From Methanobrevibacter sp. (GTDB taxonomy: Archaea > Methanobacteriota > Methanobacteria > Methanobacteriales > Methanobacteriaceae), in contig NZ_JAFQXT010000017.1 of NCBI RefSeq assembly GCF_017406825.1, positions 1 through 64,000 on the forward strand: a DNA stretch of 64,000 nucleotides. The letters run 5' to 3'. This document shows, one piece after another, positions 16,436 through 26,994 of the stretch. The notes under the pieces were generated by a model. It was not told where the DNA came from. It was given only the letters and a program-made list of their open reading frames with translations, and made no database searches. A program made the translations under genes and the position numbers. Positions within the stretch are counted from its first letter, which is position 1. Every line of letters starts with the position of its first letter.

Positions 16436-17141
16436 CCACATGCATTACTCCTGGAGAATACTTTTTAATCTTATTTATTTTTAGCAATTCAACATCACGC
16501 CCGTTCGCTTGAGAAACTATTCGCTCAATAGGGCGTGTTTCCATCAGTTTTTCAGGGACAGTCTCATGATAATGCAGGATTCCCCCTTCATTTAAGCTGC
16601 CCAAAGCCGCTTTCAGATAGTGATGGGTTGTCTTGACATATCCCATTATGATGCGATCCGCCTTGAATTTTGGAGTCTCGACCATGCAGTCCCCCAAAAT
16701 CGGAGTGATATTATTTAACTTATTCAATTCTATGTTCTGGCATAGGAAATAATGGGAATTGGGATTGATTTCGATTGCAATCACTTCTTGAGCGTTAGCA
16801 TGGACTCCAATGGGAATAGAAAAATAACCGATTCCTGCAAACATGTCAATTACTGTTTCCCCATCCTCGACTAGCTTGGCTATCCTTAGCCGTTCATTGT
16901 TATTTCCCTTTGACCACATCACCTTAGACAGGTCCAATTTAAAAAGGCATCCGTTCTCCTTATTTATTGTTTCTGTTTCGCTTCCATACAGGACTTCATA
17001 AACTGGTTCCCTTCTTGTTCCCTGAATATGGTCAATCTTCATTATGGTTTTGACATTATGTTTTTTAGATAGGCCTTCAAAATCCTCATTTCGGCTGTTA
17101 TTATCTAAAATTAGGATATCACCAATTTTTTTATATTTCAT
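16413..17141 (-). CDS. taw2: tRNA wybutosine/wyosine aminocarboxypropyl transferase, Taw2 (Trm5/TYW2 family)
   Basis: 242 aa class I SAM enzyme with DMFAGIGYFSIPIG. The segment RIIMGYVKTTHHYL replaces the N-L/P-P-like motif of Trm5 methyltransferases, and is typical of archaeal TYW2/Taw2, which moves the aminocarboxypropyl group of SAM to 4-demethylwyosine at tRNA-Phe position 37. HYHETVP near the C-terminus is also family-typical. The alternative, Trm5, is less likely for this reason. Its stop lies inside the last codons of convergent cofG. Confidence 0.82.
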   Translation of the reverse strand: MKYKKIGDILILDNNSRNEDFEGLSKKHNVKTIMKIDHIQGTRREPVYEVLYGSETETINKENGCLFKLDLSKVMWSKGNNNERLRIAKLVEDGETVIDMFAGIGYFSIPIGVHANAQEVIAIEINPNSHYFLCQNIELNKLNNITPILGDCMVETPKFKADRIIMGYVKTTHHYLKAALGSLNEGGILHYHETVPEKLMETRPIERIVSQANGRDVELLKINKIKKYSPGVMHVVIDARIY

Positions 17142-17194
17142 TTCCCACCTTCAAAAGAAAAGTTTATATATGCAAATAGCTAATATTAATATTG

Positions 17195-17208
17195 TTAGTT
17201 TATACTAA
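17195..17208. promoter_or_regulatory. Small dyad in the taw2 / psmB divergent region
   Basis: TTAGT-TTAT-ACTAA, perfect 5-bp arms. The 182-bp divergent region also holds TTTATATATG (about 17163) and several TTAGTTTATA repeats (for example near 17245). A similar ATTAGT/ACTAAT dyad precedes the Cas4-like gene at 44431-44450. Weak evidence in such AT-rich DNA. Confidence 0.3.
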
Positions 17209-17323
17209 TTATTGATTCTGATTTTAAATAAAATTAATCTTGCAGATTAGTTTATATTTTGTTATATTAACCTATGAGTAGTTGAAATTAGATATTTTAA
17301 ATACTTATATGAGGTGTATTTAA

Positions 17324-17938
17324 ATGGATGATAAAATACTGGAAGGTACAACAACCGTTGGAATCACTTGTAAAGACGGTGTTGTATTTGCAAGCGAAAG
17401 AAGGGCTAGTATGGGAAACCTTGTAGCTCACAAAGTAGCAGAAAAAATATTTAAAATTGATGATCATATTGTAACCACCATAGCTGGTTCCGTTGGAGAT
17501 GCCCAAAGTTTAATGAAAGTTATTGAAGCTGAAGTTTCTCTTTACCAAATGAGAAACAACGATTCAATAAGCGTCAAAGCAGCCGCATCCTTGACTGCCA
17601 ACATCTTACGTTCAGGACCAATGTATGTTCAGACATTACTTGGAGGAATGGACGGGGACAAACCATCTCTCTACTCACTCGACCCGGCCGGTGGAATGAT
17701 TGAAGATACTTATATCTCAACCGGATCAGGTTCTATCGTGGCATACGGAGTTCTTGAAGACAGGTTTAGAGATGATTTAACAACTGACGAAGGAATTGAA
17801 ATAGCCATAAGAGCTATTAGAGCCGCTGCTGAACGTGACACTTATTCAGGAAATGGATATCTGGTTGCTAAAGTGGATAAAAACGGCTTTGAAATGTTAG
17901 ACAATGAAAAAATTAATGAGATTCTTGAAAAAATATAA
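17324..17938 (+). CDS. psmB: 20S proteasome beta subunit
   Basis: 204 aa. An eight-residue propeptide (MDDKILEG) precedes TTTVGI, so the catalytic Thr1 is residue 9 after autocleavage. The catalytic Asp17-like and Lys33-like residues are in KDGVVFASERR and AEKIFKID, and the GTGSGS-like STGSGS loop is present. It forms the proteolytic rings of the archaeal proteasome. GAGGTG is the ribosome-binding site. FttA follows on the same strand after 131 bp. Confidence 0.95.
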   Translation: MDDKILEGTTTVGITCKDGVVFASERRASMGNLVAHKVAEKIFKIDDHIVTTIAGSVGDAQSLMKVIEAEVSLYQMRNNDSISVKAAASLTANILRSGPMYVQTLLGGMDGDKPSLYSLDPAGGMIEDTYISTGSGSIVAYGVLEDRFRDDLTTDEGIEIAIRAIRAAAERDTYSGNGYLVAKVDKNGFEMLDNEKINEILEKI

Positions 17939-17981
17939 GTAAGCTAATTTTTCATAACTAACTGTTTTTTTCATATAAAAA

Positions 17982-18048
17982 AGTGTACATAGTTTATGAA
18001 ATTTTACTTATTATAGCTTAATGCTTTCATAAACTATTATACTACACT
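17982..18048. repeat. Long inverted repeat upstream of fttA
   Basis: AGTGTA-C-ATAGTTTATGAAA (17982-18001), a 23-base loop, then TTTCATAAACTAT (18025-18037), TATAC, TACACT (18043-18048). The inner arms are a perfect 13 bp and the outer arms a perfect 6 bp. It lies 21 bp before the fttA ATG, overlapping the likely promoter (TTATAC near 18038). It may act as an operator or as an RNA hairpin. Confidence 0.6.
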
Positions 18049-18069
18049 AACTTTTTTTGAAGGGATTAT

Positions 18070-19983
18070 ATGACTTCAGATATTTTAGAAGATATTAAAA
18101 AAGAGATTTTAGATAAACTGCCTGATGAAATTCAGGTTTCAAAGGTTGAATTCGAAGGACCTGAAGTAGTAGTTTACACTAAAAATCCGGAAATCATTAC
18201 TGAAAATGGCGATCTTATAAGATCACTTGCAAAAGAACTTAGAAAAAGGATCATTATCAGATCCGACAAGAGCGCTTTGCTTGAACCGGAAGAAACAATC
18301 AACAAAATTCATGAAATTGTTCCGGACGGTGCTGAAATTACAGACATTTACTTTGATACTGTAACCTGTGAAGTGGTTATTACCGCTAAAAAACCTGGAC
18401 TTGTCATTGGAAAATACGGTGTGACTTCAAGAAGCATTGTCAAGAATACCGGATGGGCTCCGAAAATCTTAAGGACACCTCCAATCAGTTCAGACATTAT
18501 TGGAAAAATCAGAAATATTCAAAAGAACAGCAGCAAGGACAGGAAAAAATTATTGCAAAAGCTTGGACGTCAGATTCACCAGGGAAGCAAATACCCGAAC
18601 GACTGGGCCAGAGTAACTTCCATGGGAGGATTTAAAGAGGTTGGACGTTCATCAATGTTACTGCAAACACCTAACAGCCGTGTTTTACTCGATTGCGGAG
18701 TCAATGTTGCTGCACCGGATAACAAAAGCGCATTCCCTTATTTGAATGCGCCTGAATTTTCAATTGAGGAATTGGATGCAGTTATCATATCTCACGCTCA
18801 TTTAGATCACTGCGGATTTGTACCGTATCTTTTCCATTATGGATATGACGGACCTGTTTACTGTACAACCCCAACCAGGGATTTGACAACCCTATTGCAG
18901 TTTGATCACTTAGATATTGCTCACAGGGAAGGCAATCCCCTTCCATTTACATCAAAACATGTAAAGCAAGCAATTAAAAATACAATTACATTGGATTACG
19001 GTGAAGTCACTGACATTTCACCCGACATAAGATTAACATTACACAATGCAGGACACATCCTGGGTTCAGCAATCTCCCATATGCACATCGGAGACGGAGC
19101 TCACAACCTGGTGTACACTGGAGATTTCAAATATGAACCTTCAAGATTGCTTGAACCTGCAACAATCCGTTTCCCACGTGCCGAAACCGTAATTATGGAA
19201 AGTACTTACGGAGGAAAAGAGGACGTGCAGCCTTCCAGAAACAATGCTGAAAAAGAAATGATGAAAACCATCTACAAAACACTCAAACGTGGCGGAAAAG
19301 TATTGGTTCCGGTATTTGCAGTGGGAAGAGCACAGGAATTGATGGTTGTGCTTGAAGAGTACATGAGACATGGAATGATTGAAGAAGTGCCTATTTACAT
19401 TGACGGAATGATATGGGAAGCTACAGCAATCCATACTGCAAGGCCGGAATACCTGAGCAAGGATTTAAGAGACCAAATCTTCCACATGGGAAGAAACCCG
19501 TTCGTCTCCGAAATGTTTGAAAAGGTCCAAAACCGTGACCAAAGAAAGGACATTGTTGAGGCAAAACAGCCTGCAATCATCCTGTCAACATCAGGTATGC
19601 TGACCGGAGGAAACTCCGTTGAGTACTTCAAATGGTTATGTGAAGATGAGAGAAACACAATCATATTCGTAGGATATCAGTCTGAAGGTTCAATGGGAAG
19701 AAGAGTCCAAAAAGGCTGGAAGGAAATTCCTCTTGAAGATGATGATGGAAGAACCAGGCAATTCTGTGTTAAAATGCAAGTCAAAACCATCAATGGATTT
19801 AGTGGTCACTCCAACAGAAGACAGTTAATGGAATATGTTAAAAGACTCAATCCTAGACCTGAAAAGGTCATCACATGTCACGGAGACCCTTACAAGGCAG
19901 TGGATTTGGCCTCATCAATTCATAGAAGCTATAAGATTGAGACTAAAACACCGATTAATTTAGATTGTGTGAGAATACATTAA
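18070..19983 (+). CDS. fttA: Archaeal CPSF-type ribonuclease FttA/aCPSF1 (transcription termination)
   Basis: 637 aa, normal family length. Two N-terminal KH-like RNA-binding domains (about 1-145, with [10 protein letters not shown]) precede a metallo-beta-lactamase/beta-CASP nuclease. The zinc motif HAHLDH spans residues 242-247; later metal and beta-CASP motifs include [21 protein letters not shown] and the C-terminal [10 protein letters not shown]. FttA cleaves nascent RNA and ends transcription genome-wide. GAAGGGATT gives the ribosome-binding site. The long inverted repeat upstream is a possible control site. Confidence 0.95.
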   Translation: MTSDILEDIKKEILDKLPDEIQVSKVEFEGPEVVVYTKNPEIITENGDLIRSLAKELRKRIIIRSDKSALLEPEETINKIHEIVPDGAEITDIYFDTVTCEVVITAKKPGLVIGKYGVTSRSIVKNTGWAPKILRTPPISSDIIGKIRNIQKNSSKDRKKLLQKLGRQIHQGSKYPNDWARVTSMGGFKEVGRSSMLLQTPNSRVLLDCGVNVAAPDNKSAFPYLNAPEFSIEELDAVIISHAHLDHCGFVPYLFHYGYDGPVYCTTPTRDLTTLLQFDHLDIAHREGNPLPFTSKHVKQAIKNTITLDYGEVTDISPDIRLTLHNAGHILGSAISHMHIGDGAHNLVYTGDFKYEPSRLLEPATIRFPRAETVIMESTYGGKEDVQPSRNNAEKEMMKTIYKTLKRGGKVLVPVFAVGRAQELMVVLEEYMRHGMIEEVPIYIDGMIWEATAIHTARPEYLSKDLRDQIFHMGRNPFVSEMFEKVQNRDQRKDIVEAKQPAIILSTSGMLTGGNSVEYFKWLCEDERNTIIFVGYQSEGSMGRRVQKGWKEIPLEDDDGRTRQFCVKMQVKTINGFSGHSNRRQLMEYVKRLNPRPEKVITCHGDPYKAVDLASSIHRSYKIETKTPINLDCVRIH

Positions 19984-20023
19984 TAATAATTATATAGTAT
20001 ATAAAACAAAATTTGTATTATGA

Positions 20024-20049
20024 TATGTTGTAAAACTCATTACAACATA
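20024..20049 (+). terminator. Hairpin with following T-rich run before purM
   Basis: TATGTTGTAA, loop AACTCA, TTACAACATA: a perfect 10-bp stem, followed by AATTTTATTTTTAAATAG. It can be the fttA terminator. Because a TATA box (TATATAGTATATAAAAC, 19991-20007) lies upstream, it may also be the first element of the purM message. Confidence 0.6.
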
Positions 20050-20075
20050 AATTTTATTTTTAAATAGGTGTAATC

Positions 20076-21095
20076 ATGGTTACTTATTCAGAATCTGGTG
20101 TGGATATTGATTTAGAAGCTGTTACTGTTTCAAAATTAGCAGATAAACTCAAATCAACATTAGAGTGTAGAGACATAATCACCGACAGTGGTCATTATGC
20201 AGCTTTGGTAAGATTAGGCGACAAAGCCATTGCAATGAGTACTGATGGTGTCGGAAGTAAAATATTAATTGCTGAAATGATGAACAAATACGATACCATA
20301 GGTATCGACTGTATCGCAATGGTTGTAAACGATATATTGTGTGTTGGAGCGGAACCTATCGCATTGGTTGATTATCTTGCCGTTGAAAAACCTGACCCTG
20401 AAAGAGCGGCAGAAATCGCAGACGGTTTAGTTAAAGGAGCTTTAGAATCAAAAATTGCAATCATCGGTGGGGAAACTGCATCACTGCCAGGAATTATCAA
20501 AGACTTCGACATTGCCGGAACAGGTATCGGATTTGTTGATGTGGATAAAATCATCAGCGGTGAAAACATTCAGCCTGGAAACGTTCTGATTGGTATAAAC
20601 AGTAACGGTATTCATTCAAACGGATACAGCCTAGCCAGAAAAGCGTTATTCGATGATGCAGGATTTGGCGTTGACGATAAAATGCCAAATGGCGAAACCA
20701 CCATTGGAGAAGAGTTGCTCAGACCAACTGAATTGTACGTTAAACCTATTGTCAGCCTATTTGAAAAAGAATATAATATTAACGGACTTGCCCATATCAC
20801 CGGAGGCGGTTTCACCAACCTTAGACGTTTGAAAAAAGGTGTGGGATATGACATCACCGACCTTCCGGAAGTTCCGGAAATATTTAAACTTATTTATGAA
20901 CAAAACGTGGACATCAAGGAAATGTACAGGGTTTTCAATATGGGTGTCGGTTTTGTTGTCATCTGCGACGAAGAGGAAGCAGACAAGATCATGGAAACTT
21001 TAAACGAATATTGTAGTTGCCAAATAATAGGCAATGTAACCGATGATGAAAAGATTACTGTTAAAGCTTTTGAAGGATCTGAAATTGAATACTAA
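20076..21095 (+). CDS. purM: Phosphoribosylformylglycinamidine cyclo-ligase
   Basis: 339 aa AIR synthetase. The ATP-binding and PurM/SelD-family motifs STDGVGSK (about 65), [32 protein letters not shown] and ITGGGF are all present. It closes the imidazole ring of purine synthesis. AGGTGTAATC precedes the ATG. It ends 19 bp before comC on the same strand. Confidence 0.95.
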   Translation: MVTYSESGVDIDLEAVTVSKLADKLKSTLECRDIITDSGHYAALVRLGDKAIAMSTDGVGSKILIAEMMNKYDTIGIDCIAMVVNDILCVGAEPIALVDYLAVEKPDPERAAEIADGLVKGALESKIAIIGGETASLPGIIKDFDIAGTGIGFVDVDKIISGENIQPGNVLIGINSNGIHSNGYSLARKALFDDAGFGVDDKMPNGETTIGEELLRPTELYVKPIVSLFEKEYNINGLAHITGGGFTNLRRLKKGVGYDITDLPEVPEIFKLIYEQNVDIKEMYRVFNMGVGFVVICDEEEADKIMETLNEYCSCQIIGNVTDDEKITVKAFEGSEIEY

Positions 21096-21114
21096 TTAAA
21101 GAGGGAGTGAAATC

Positions 21115-22143
21115 ATGAAGATAATGAAAGATAAGGAAATGGCTCTTGTAAAAGAGATATTGGCTAAGCTTGGAGCCAGCGAAGAAGATCAGGAACTTGT
21201 TGCAGAAGCAACAGTGGATGCGGATTTGAAAGGATTTACATCACATGGGCTTGGAAGATTCCCACAATACCTAATTAGTATCAAAGCAGGCACAATCAAT
21301 CTGGAAGACAATATCGCTATCGAAAAAGAAACCCCTGCCATTGCATTAATCAACGGTAACAGCGGATTTGGACAAGCGGTATCATATAAGGCGATGCAGA
21401 TTGCAATTAAAAAAGCCAAGGAAGTTGGTATTGCATGTGTTGGAGTTCACAATTCCAATCACTTCGGAGTTACCGGATTTTACTCAGATTTGGCATTAAG
21501 GGAAAACTGTATTGGACTTGTCCTTGCAAATACAGACCCTGCCATTGCTCCGTTAGGCGGTAAAAATGCATTAATCGGGACCAACCCTCTTGCATTGGGC
21601 ATACCTTCCGATTCATACATCACTGTGGATATGGCGACTTCAGTTACTGCCCGTGGAAAAATAATCGAATCAAAAAGAAAAGGACTTGATTTGCCTGACG
21701 GTTGGGCATTAGACGAAAATGGAACCCCGACAAATGACCCTGAAGCAGCACTTAAAGGATCCATTTTGCCATTTGGAGGATTTAAGGGATACGCATTAGC
21801 TTTATTGATTGAAATCTTAACCGGTCCATTGGTACAGGCAGGATACGGCCTTGGAGTATCCGGTACAGCTTCACCAGATAAGGACTGTACAAAAGGGGAT
21901 TTATATGTTGTAATCGACCCTTCCAAATTTGGTGACTTTGATGAATTCAAAGCAAATACCGAAGACTTCATCTCACAAGTCAGGGCAACCGGTGAAACCG
22001 TAGCCATTCCGGGAGATTTGGAAGTAAAAAGAATTGCTGAAGCGGAAGCCAATGGTGTGGCAATCGATGAAAAATTATACGAACAATTAAAAGGAATCTG
22101 TGATGATTTAGATATTGACATAGATTCTTATGTTGAAGAATAA
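21115..22143 (+). CDS. comC: L-sulfolactate dehydrogenase (coenzyme M biosynthesis)
   Basis: 342 aa of the LDH2/MDH2 NAD(P)-dependent oxidoreductase family. The signature HNSNHFG (substrate-binding His) and GTNPLALGIP are present. In methanogens this enzyme oxidises (2R)-3-sulfolactate to sulfopyruvate, following ComB (encoded at 3362). Malate dehydrogenase activity is a reported side activity of the family. GAGGGAG precedes the ATG at 21115. A second ATG at 21124 is in frame. The last codons form one arm of its terminator. Confidence 0.88.
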   Translation: MKIMKDKEMALVKEILAKLGASEEDQELVAEATVDADLKGFTSHGLGRFPQYLISIKAGTINLEDNIAIEKETPAIALINGNSGFGQAVSYKAMQIAIKKAKEVGIACVGVHNSNHFGVTGFYSDLALRENCIGLVLANTDPAIAPLGGKNALIGTNPLALGIPSDSYITVDMATSVTARGKIIESKRKGLDLPDGWALDENGTPTNDPEAALKGSILPFGGFKGYALALLIEILTGPLVQAGYGLGVSGTASPDKDCTKGDLYVVIDPSKFGDFDEFKANTEDFISQVRATGETVAIPGDLEVKRIAEAEANGVAIDEKLYEQLKGICDDLDIDIDSYVEE

Positions 22144-22172
22144 CCACTATTCTTCACAAACTCTTTTTTTAA
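22134..22172 (+). terminator. Hairpin and T-run terminator of comC
   Basis: TGAAGAATA (22134-22142), loop ACCAC, TATTCTTCA (22148-22156), then ACTCTTTTTTT. The first arm includes the stop codon. Confidence 0.8.
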
Positions 22173-22349
22173 CATTTAATGCACTATTTTTTACCCATTT
22201 TTCATGAACATTTTAAAAAATATCTGAATCTTTTTAAAGCATATGTTAAAATAAACAAACCTTTAAATGTTAAAAAAAATTAATATCTTAATATCAAATT
22301 CCGAATTTTAGAATATTATAAATTATTCAATAAGGGAGGATAAAAATTT

Positions 22350-25166
22350 ATGAAACTTAAAAATTCATATGTCTTATTAATGGTAATGGCAATATTCCTA
22401 TTGATAAGCATAGGTTCTGTATGCGCTAGTGATGATGTCGCTGCAGATGATGATGCAGCGCTAACAAGTACAGAAACCAATATTATTCTTGTAAATGAGA
22501 GTGGTGGCAATGGGGATTCCATTCAAGAAAAGACAAATACAACTATTGATGCTCAAAACAATACAAAATATCATGAAGATGATAATGACAAAAACATATC
22601 CGTTTCTGTTAAAGACAATGCAAGCAATGTGCTTGAAATAACAAAAAGTAATTTAACAGTTACTGAAAACAACAAAAGCATCAGTTTTGATTATAATAAC
22701 TCAATAATTACAATAAAAGACAAACTATCAGTTGGGGAACATAACTTATTGATTAGTTACTTGGGCAATGCAAATTACACCAATTCATCAATACTGATTT
22801 CTCTAAAAATATATACTAACAATACATTGGACGTTCCTACAGTAGTGGACACCAATGCTACAAGTGTGGAAATACCAATTAACTTAACAAACGGTATAGA
22901 TGATAATACCGGCCTTATGAACAGTTCAAATACCAACATTACTTATGGGGAGAATAACGTACCCCTTACAGATTGGGAAATTTCCGGTAATGTCCTGACC
23001 GTCAATAACATAACCACAGTTCCTACAACCTTAACTATTAACTATACTGAAAACGGCATTTCAATCATTAAAAAGATTACAGTTAAAAATAGAACTCAAT
23101 TTGTTATAAATCCAACAGTGATCAATATTACTGAAGGGCAAAATGCCACCTTCACAGTAACTGTTTATGGAGCAGATGGACAAAAAATTTATATTGTTAA
23201 CAAAAATTTAACCATTACAAAAACTGGATTTGAAAACAAATTCAATAACGAAACCGGTGAATTGACATTGCTTAATATGACAAAGGGTATTTACAATTTA
23301 ACCGTTACATTCAAAGGCAACGATGTTAACAATACCTCTCACGCTACAGTCTTAATCAATGTTCACGGTGCGGCGGAAATCAATACGAACGGCACTGCAA
23401 TTGATGTCAATTCCACTAAAAAAGGCGAAATTCAAATTATCAATATCACCAATGGTGTAGACACTTTTGATTTCAATAAGGACGACTTGAATATTACCGT
23501 ATTCTACAAAGATGGAAACGAAACCAAAAACATTACTGTTAGTGAATGGGACTTGGTCAACTCCACAATTTCCTTTACTCTTGAAAATGCAAATTTCACT
23601 ACCGCCACAATGATCATTGATTATAAAAATGGCAATGCAACAAAGAATATTACTATAAATAGAATATTCAACGTTAGAATCGAAATTATCAATACAGTCA
23701 ATGAGTATCAGAACGGCAACTTTACATTCAGATTAGTTGATGAGGACGATGAGGAAACTCCTCTAAAAGGTAAAACATTATCCTTATTGCTAAAAGGAAA
23801 TATTTCAGTCGGACACTCTGCAACCACCAATGATGAAGGTATCGCTTCATTTAAAACTAGTAATTTATACATATTTGATCAAAGTGGTGGCGGATTCAGC
23901 ATGAAACAGTTAGAAGTTGGAAACTACAGCGTTGAATTAAGTACCAGCGGAAATCTAAAATCCGAGAAAGTCACTACCAATTTAACTATTGTCCCTGCTA
24001 ACATCATAATCACTATTGACCCGTACAAAGAATACTACGGCAGCGACAAAAAAGTTAAAATTACCGTAACTAATGCAAACAACGGCGAAGCAGTTCCTGG
24101 CATCATTCTTCACTTATACATGCCGCAGACTTCTGGAAAAGATTACTACTTCCAGACCAATTCCAACGGAACCAGTGAAATCGGCGTTAGCGGATTGGTT
24201 GGTGGAGAATATGATGTAACCGTAAGCAACAATGACACTAAAAACATAAACAACACTTCCGCTAAAACCAAAATTACAATTGTTCAAAAACCTGTTGTAA
24301 TCTCACTTACAAGCAGCTTGACAATTTATTTCAACAGCGGAACTACCGCAACTATCAAAGTTACCGACAAATCAACAGGTAAACCGGTGGCAGGAGCAAT
24401 CGTGCTAGTGCAAATTGATGGTGATTCCAAAAAGACTTATCTTTTCCAAACCAACAATAAAGGAACATTCTCCTTTGCAGCATCCTTAACTGTTGGAAAA
24501 CATAAGCTAGTCATAAGTACAGCAGACACAAGATACAAAGGAAGCACAGTCACAAAAACAATTACCGTTAAAAAGGCCAGTGCAACCATCAAAGCGCCGA
24601 AAGTAACTGATTACTATAAAGGTGTCAAATACCTGACTGTGAAATTAACAAACTCCAAAACTAAAAAAGCGATTTATGATGCAAAACTCAACATCAAAAT
24701 CTATGTAACCAACAACAAATACTACAACTATAACGGCAACACCGGATCAAACGGTCAAATAAAATTATTGCTTAACACTTTGAAACCGGGAACATATAAA
24801 GTTGAAGTGGCAGGTGCAAATTCCAAAGCATTTACCGCTAAGAAAGTTACATCAAAAATTGTAATCAAAAAGGCTCCAACAAAATTAATTCCTAAGAAAT
24901 TGACTGCTAAAAAAGGAGCTAAAAAATACTTCAAGGTCACTGTTAAAAACAAAAAGACCAAAAAAGTAATTGCAGGAGTTAAAGTTAAAATTAAAGTTTA
25001 TACAGGTAAAAAAGCAAAAACCTATACTGCTAAAACCAATTCAAAAGGTATTGCACAAATCTGTACAAACAAATTAAAAGTTGGAACACACAAAGTAGTT
25101 GTTACATCCGCTAACAAATACTGTACTGCTAAACAAGCAAAATCAACTATTAAAATTAAAAAATAA
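22350..25166 (+). CDS. Secreted adhesin-like protein with Ig-like repeats
   Basis: 938 aa. The signal peptide (about residues 1-26, ending SVCAS) is followed by an acidic, Asn/Thr-rich part with many N-glycosylation sequons (about 30-560). Four tandem Ig-like or Big-type domains of about 90 aa follow (about 565-938), each with a K-T/N-S-x-G-x turn. The last two are strongly basic (KKAPTK..., TIKIKK end) and may hold the protein to pseudomurein by charge. There is no sortase motif or C-terminal membrane anchor. GGGAGGAT lies before the ATG. Typical of gut Methanobrevibacter surface proteins; the ligand is unknown. Confidence 0.85.
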   Translation: MKLKNSYVLLMVMAIFLLISIGSVCASDDVAADDDAALTSTETNIILVNESGGNGDSIQEKTNTTIDAQNNTKYHEDDNDKNISVSVKDNASNVLEITKSNLTVTENNKSISFDYNNSIITIKDKLSVGEHNLLISYLGNANYTNSSILISLKIYTNNTLDVPTVVDTNATSVEIPINLTNGIDDNTGLMNSSNTNITYGENNVPLTDWEISGNVLTVNNITTVPTTLTINYTENGISIIKKITVKNRTQFVINPTVINITEGQNATFTVTVYGADGQKIYIVNKNLTITKTGFENKFNNETGELTLLNMTKGIYNLTVTFKGNDVNNTSHATVLINVHGAAEINTNGTAIDVNSTKKGEIQIINITNGVDTFDFNKDDLNITVFYKDGNETKNITVSEWDLVNSTISFTLENANFTTATMIIDYKNGNATKNITINRIFNVRIEIINTVNEYQNGNFTFRLVDEDDEETPLKGKTLSLLLKGNISVGHSATTNDEGIASFKTSNLYIFDQSGGGFSMKQLEVGNYSVELSTSGNLKSEKVTTNLTIVPANIIITIDPYKEYYGSDKKVKITVTNANNGEAVPGIILHLYMPQTSGKDYYFQTNSNGTSEIGVSGLVGGEYDVTVSNNDTKNINNTSAKTKITIVQKPVVISLTSSLTIYFNSGTTATIKVTDKSTGKPVAGAIVLVQIDGDSKKTYLFQTNNKGTFSFAASLTVGKHKLVISTADTRYKGSTVTKTITVKKASATIKAPKVTDYYKGVKYLTVKLTNSKTKKAIYDAKLNIKIYVTNNKYYNYNGNTGSNGQIKLLLNTLKPGTYKVEVAGANSKAFTAKKVTSKIVIKKAPTKLIPKKLTAKKGAKKYFKVTVKNKKTKKVIAGVKVKIKVYTGKKAKTYTAKTNSKGIAQICTNKLKVGTHKVVVTSANKYCTAKQAKSTIKIKK

Positions 25167-25203
25167 GGGAAAATCAATTTTCTCTTAACCCTTTTCTTTT
25201 TTT
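25166..25203 (+). terminator. Hairpin and T-run after the adhesin-like gene
   Basis: AGGGAAAAT / ATTTTCTCT (25166-25185), a nine-pair stem with one G-T pair, then AACCCTTTTCTTTTTTT. Confidence 0.6.
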
Positions 25204-25209
25204 AAAAAA

Positions 25210-26994
25210 TTAATCTTTTTTATACTTGGCGTAAAACCCGTCAGTGTCTGCATATATTGTGTAGAAACCGAATTCTTCCGCTTTTTTTATAGATGATTTG
25301 ATGTATTGCCTGCCCCATGAAGTAATGGCCTTTGCACATTCAAATGAATACCATCTGAATCGCGGAAAACCATATATCCCATACATGGTATTTGCAAGTC
25401 GTTTGATAGCCTGCTGCTGTACATCTAAAGCCTTTTTCTCAGTTTCATCAGTGGATGCCTTCATTTCACGTTTGATTCTGAATCTTTCCTGCAGAATCTT
25501 ATCTATGACGGATGGAATGAATCCCTGAGGGGATTTCTTAAATTTGACACCGTGTTCTGGAGAAATGTTATAATCCTCCTCGTTTTCAACATCACCCAAT
25601 GTCATCACATCGGGGGATATGTTTTTAGAAATGATTATGCTCGGGTACAGGCTTCTGAAATCGAATTGCACAAGATTCTCATGAAGTCCCTTTTCAGGTT
25701 CCCTTACATATCCGCCTTCATTGTCTTCGGCAGAAGCCCGGTCGGCGAAATTTGATCCCTGCTTATTCGGAACAACTTCATCATCAAAATATGCCTGTTT
25801 TACCAAAAACCATTCGGCCTGTTGTCCTGTGGCCATACGGGACACATCGAATAGCGGTTGGCCTATGATACGGGTGAGCTCTAAATTGAGCGGCAATGTC
25901 TGTTCGGCAATTTTTAAAGTTGAAATGACATCGTCAAGCGAATAATCAAACAATGTATCCCGCTCTTCGCCGCCGTTATCCCAGAACTCCCATATCCTAT
26001 CTCCTGGAACATCAATTTTTTCTTCTCCAAATAACTCATAGTAAACTCTTTCAAGAGTGTACCTGTCCAATGTCATATATCTTCTCATGACAAGATATAA
26101 ATCAACATGAATCAATCCCTTAAATGATGCCGCGTTTGCATATCCTCTGCGAATGAATCTGATATCTGAATCATCCATTCCAATATCCAAATCGACACCC
26201 AATATCTTTGCACGGTCCTTTAGATATGGGAAATCGAAATTGTCCGAGTTGTAACCGACAATGATATCCACATTATTGTCCTTGATTATCTTTACAAATT
26301 CCTCAATCATTTCCTTTTCGGACGCCACCTGTTTTACAAAATCGTCCCTATCTTTGGAATTTGTTTTTGTTGAAATGACCTGGTTTATGCCGAAGTTGCT
26401 CGCCACACCGATCATGATGATTTCGTCTTCAGCAGAATCGGGCATTCCATGAGGATTTCTTACTTCCAAATCAAAGCTCAATATTCTGAAATGTTGAGGA
26501 TAATCCGCTATTCGTTCTAATCTTTCTGTTAATTTAATTATTTCAATATCCTGTTTTGCTGAATCCAAATCCAGAAACTTATCCAGTTTTTCTCCGATTG
26601 CAATGACTTCAGTCATTGGAATCACATCACGGTCCATCAGATATCTTCTGTAGAATGGAATATCGAATTCCCTAATCTGAATGACGCTCTCCAAATCCCT
26701 TAAGGCATCACGGTTTTTGGCCAGTTCCTGAGGATGCTTGAATGTGACTTTGATAAATTCGCTTTCAACCTGAAAATCCTTTTTTACTACCCTTTCGATA
26801 TTGACAACATCGAGATTGTCTTCAATTTCGGATATGCATTCCTCGATATCGTCCGAAACAACATAGAGGTAGGGTTCAAAAGTGTCATCTATCAGGATTA
26901 TGTTCTTATCGCCGTCCTTTGAAAACAATCTGATTACCGGTTTATCTTCATAGGTTACGTAATCTATGTCCAAAATCACAACATTTCTCTGCAT
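25210..26994 (-). CDS. polB1: Family-B DNA polymerase, large part of a split enzyme
   Basis: 594 aa. It includes the 3'-5' exonuclease domain (FDLEVRN near 171, [15 protein letters not shown]) and the polymerase motif A (DFRSLYPSI) and motif B ([16 protein letters not shown]). It ends right after motif C (YADTDG, near 584), so the thumb is missing. In Methanobacteriales the family-B polymerase is encoded as two genes (MTH1208 and MTH208 in Methanothermobacter). The small C-terminal partner is not in this window. Its ATG directly abuts the stop of the upstream permease gene, so both are in the pyrD operon. Confidence 0.92.
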   Translation of the reverse strand: MQRNVVILDIDYVTYEDKPVIRLFSKDGDKNIILIDDTFEPYLYVVSDDIEECISEIEDNLDVVNIERVVKKDFQVESEFIKVTFKHPQELAKNRDALRDLESVIQIREFDIPFYRRYLMDRDVIPMTEVIAIGEKLDKFLDLDSAKQDIEIIKLTERLERIADYPQHFRILSFDLEVRNPHGMPDSAEDEIIMIGVASNFGINQVISTKTNSKDRDDFVKQVASEKEMIEEFVKIIKDNNVDIIVGYNSDNFDFPYLKDRAKILGVDLDIGMDDSDIRFIRRGYANAASFKGLIHVDLYLVMRRYMTLDRYTLERVYYELFGEEKIDVPGDRIWEFWDNGGEERDTLFDYSLDDVISTLKIAEQTLPLNLELTRIIGQPLFDVSRMATGQQAEWFLVKQAYFDDEVVPNKQGSNFADRASAEDNEGGYVREPEKGLHENLVQFDFRSLYPSIIISKNISPDVMTLGDVENEEDYNISPEHGVKFKKSPQGFIPSVIDKILQERFRIKREMKASTDETEKKALDVQQQAIKRLANTMYGIYGFPRFRWYSFECAKAITSWGRQYIKSSIKKAEEFGFYTIYADTDGFYAKYKKD

